This document shows positions 63,600 through 64,000 of a DNA stretch of 64,000 nucleotides, piece by piece. The DNA is from Mycolicibacterium anyangense (lineage in GTDB: Bacteria; Actinomycetota; Actinomycetes; Mycobacteriales; Mycobacteriaceae): NCBI RefSeq assembly GCF_010731855.1, contig NZ_AP022620.1:5580001-5644000 (forward strand), in the 5' to 3' direction. The notes under the pieces were generated by a model. That model ran no database searches. It saw nothing but the letters and a program-made list of their open reading frames with translations, and was not told the origin of the DNA. Position 1 is the stretch's first letter. Every line of letters starts with the position of its first letter. The position numbers were made by a program, and so were the translations under genes.

Positions 63600-63632
63600 A
63601 GCCGTGAACCTGCATTAGGTTCGCGGCTTTTT
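63600..63632. terminator. Stem-loop terminator at the IS end
   Basis: AGCCGTGAACCT (63600-63611) pairs with AGGTTCGCGGCT (63617-63628) with a 5-nt loop, followed by TTTT. It overlaps the transposase stop codon and would stop plus-strand transcription from reading into the IS. Confidence 0.55.
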
Positions 63633-64000
63633 CCGTTTGGGGCCTTTGGGTGCTCCGGTGGGTTGGTAGTCCCTGGTGGGGTCGAGGGTGAAGTCGCGCA
63701 GTAGTTCTCCGGTGGCGGCGTTGATGATGGTGATGTGGTGGTCCTGGGCCAGGATCAGGACGCGGGTTCGGTAGTGGTGGCGGCCGATGCCGATGTGGTG
63801 CAGGCGGCCGTTGACGCGCAGGGTGATGACTCCGGATGGGTGGATGCGGTCGGTGCGGACGCGGTTGTGGGTGTCGATGCGGCTTGCTGGGTCGGCTTTG
63901 GGTCGGCTGTTGTAGATGGTGGCGGGGGTGGCCCGGTGGGGCAGGGATCGGTGCGGGCGGTGGTGGTTGTACTCGTCGATGAAGGCGTCGATCTGGGTTT
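63615..64000 (-). CDS. IS481-family transposase, C-terminal fragment
   Basis: The last 128 codons of a transposase run from the right window edge to TAA at 63615. IDAFIDEYNHHRPHRSLPHR is the typical end of the DDE integrase core in IS481/IS3 elements, followed by a C-terminal domain (GVITLRVNGRLHHIGIGRHH) and a basic tail KGPKRKKPRT. No start codon is in the window, so it is easily missed. The catalytic DDE residues are outside. Confidence 0.85.
   Translation of the reverse strand, partial: TQIDAFIDEYNHHRPHRSLPHRATPATIYNSRPKADPASRIDTHNRVRTDRIHPSGVITLRVNGRLHHIGIGRHHYRTRVLILAQDHHITIINAATGELLRDFTLDPTRDYQPTGAPKGPKRKKPRT

Larger units (their letters stand above)
63576..64000 (-). mobile_element. 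IS481-like insertion sequence, partial
   Basis: Starting directly after attR, TGTGATGTCTCAGGACATCG (from 63576) looks like an IS481-family terminal inverted repeat and contains the dyad GATGTC-TCAG-GACATC (63579-63594). The transposase gene ends 40 bp inside it. The other end lies beyond the window. Confidence 0.65.

Overview
This is a high-GC actinobacterial chromosome, almost certainly a non-tuberculous Mycobacterium/Mycolicibacterium. From about 0 to 44.8 kb the gene order follows the M. tuberculosis Rv3224-Rv3193 neighbourhood: sigH-rshA, bL37, the biotinylated TB7.3-like protein, pdtaS, whiB1, a lipid kinase, gpm2-entC, a ParA-like ATPase, rhlE, moeZ, lipV, adnA-adnB, a K+ channel, nudC, mrx1, uvrD2, whiB7, an ABC1 kinase, a PDZ-Lon-like protease and a UPF0182 membrane protein. 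Functions are read from motifs and from remembered family sequences; no database search was run.

Region by region. 1-13.1 kb: redox stress sigma/anti-sigma pair, a two-component kinase, WhiB1, small membrane proteins, the gpm2-entC-GNAT operon, a ParA-like ATPase, RhlE with a membrane-anchored partner, and a ferritin-like hydroxylase. 13.1-25.3 kb: TB9.4, a TetR regulator, a secreted metzincin-like DUF3152 protein, MoeZ (sulfur transfer), an alkyltransferase-like protein, LipV, and the AdnAB recombination helicase-nuclease. 25.3-44.8 kb: a small secreted protein, a TetR/hydrolase divergon, NudC, mycoredoxin, UvrD2, a DUF1254 lipoprotein, Tpx, whiB7 behind an attenuated uORF leader, then membrane, protease and RNA-processing genes ending at rnz and a lipoprotein.

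44.9-63.6 kb: an integrated mobilizable element of about 18.6 kb in the 3' half of an initiator tRNA(CAT) gene. A perfect 46-bp direct repeat (44934-44979 and 63530-63575) marks its ends, and inside each end lies a pair of TTTGGGAAC motifs spaced 12 bp apart, likely integrase arm sites. The element carries a tyrosine integrase coupled to a tiny excisionase, a MobF-type relaxase-helicase with no transfer apparatus, and a HigBA-like toxin-antitoxin pair whose toxin is frameshifted. Its cargo looks like defence genes: (i) RHH regulator, two-TM protein, Rossmann-like 477-aa protein and ImmA/IrrE metallopeptidase in one tight operon; (ii) an HTH protein, a 325-aa unknown, a four-TM protein and two more unknowns in a second operon; (iii) a RloC/PrrC-like anticodon-nuclease ATPase; (iv) a trypsin-like protease with an unrecognised N-terminal domain. 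Groups (i) and (ii) match no system I can name and are the best candidates for undescribed biology.

63.6-64 kb: immediately outside the right-hand repeat is the end of an IS481-like insertion sequence, whose transposase runs off the window.
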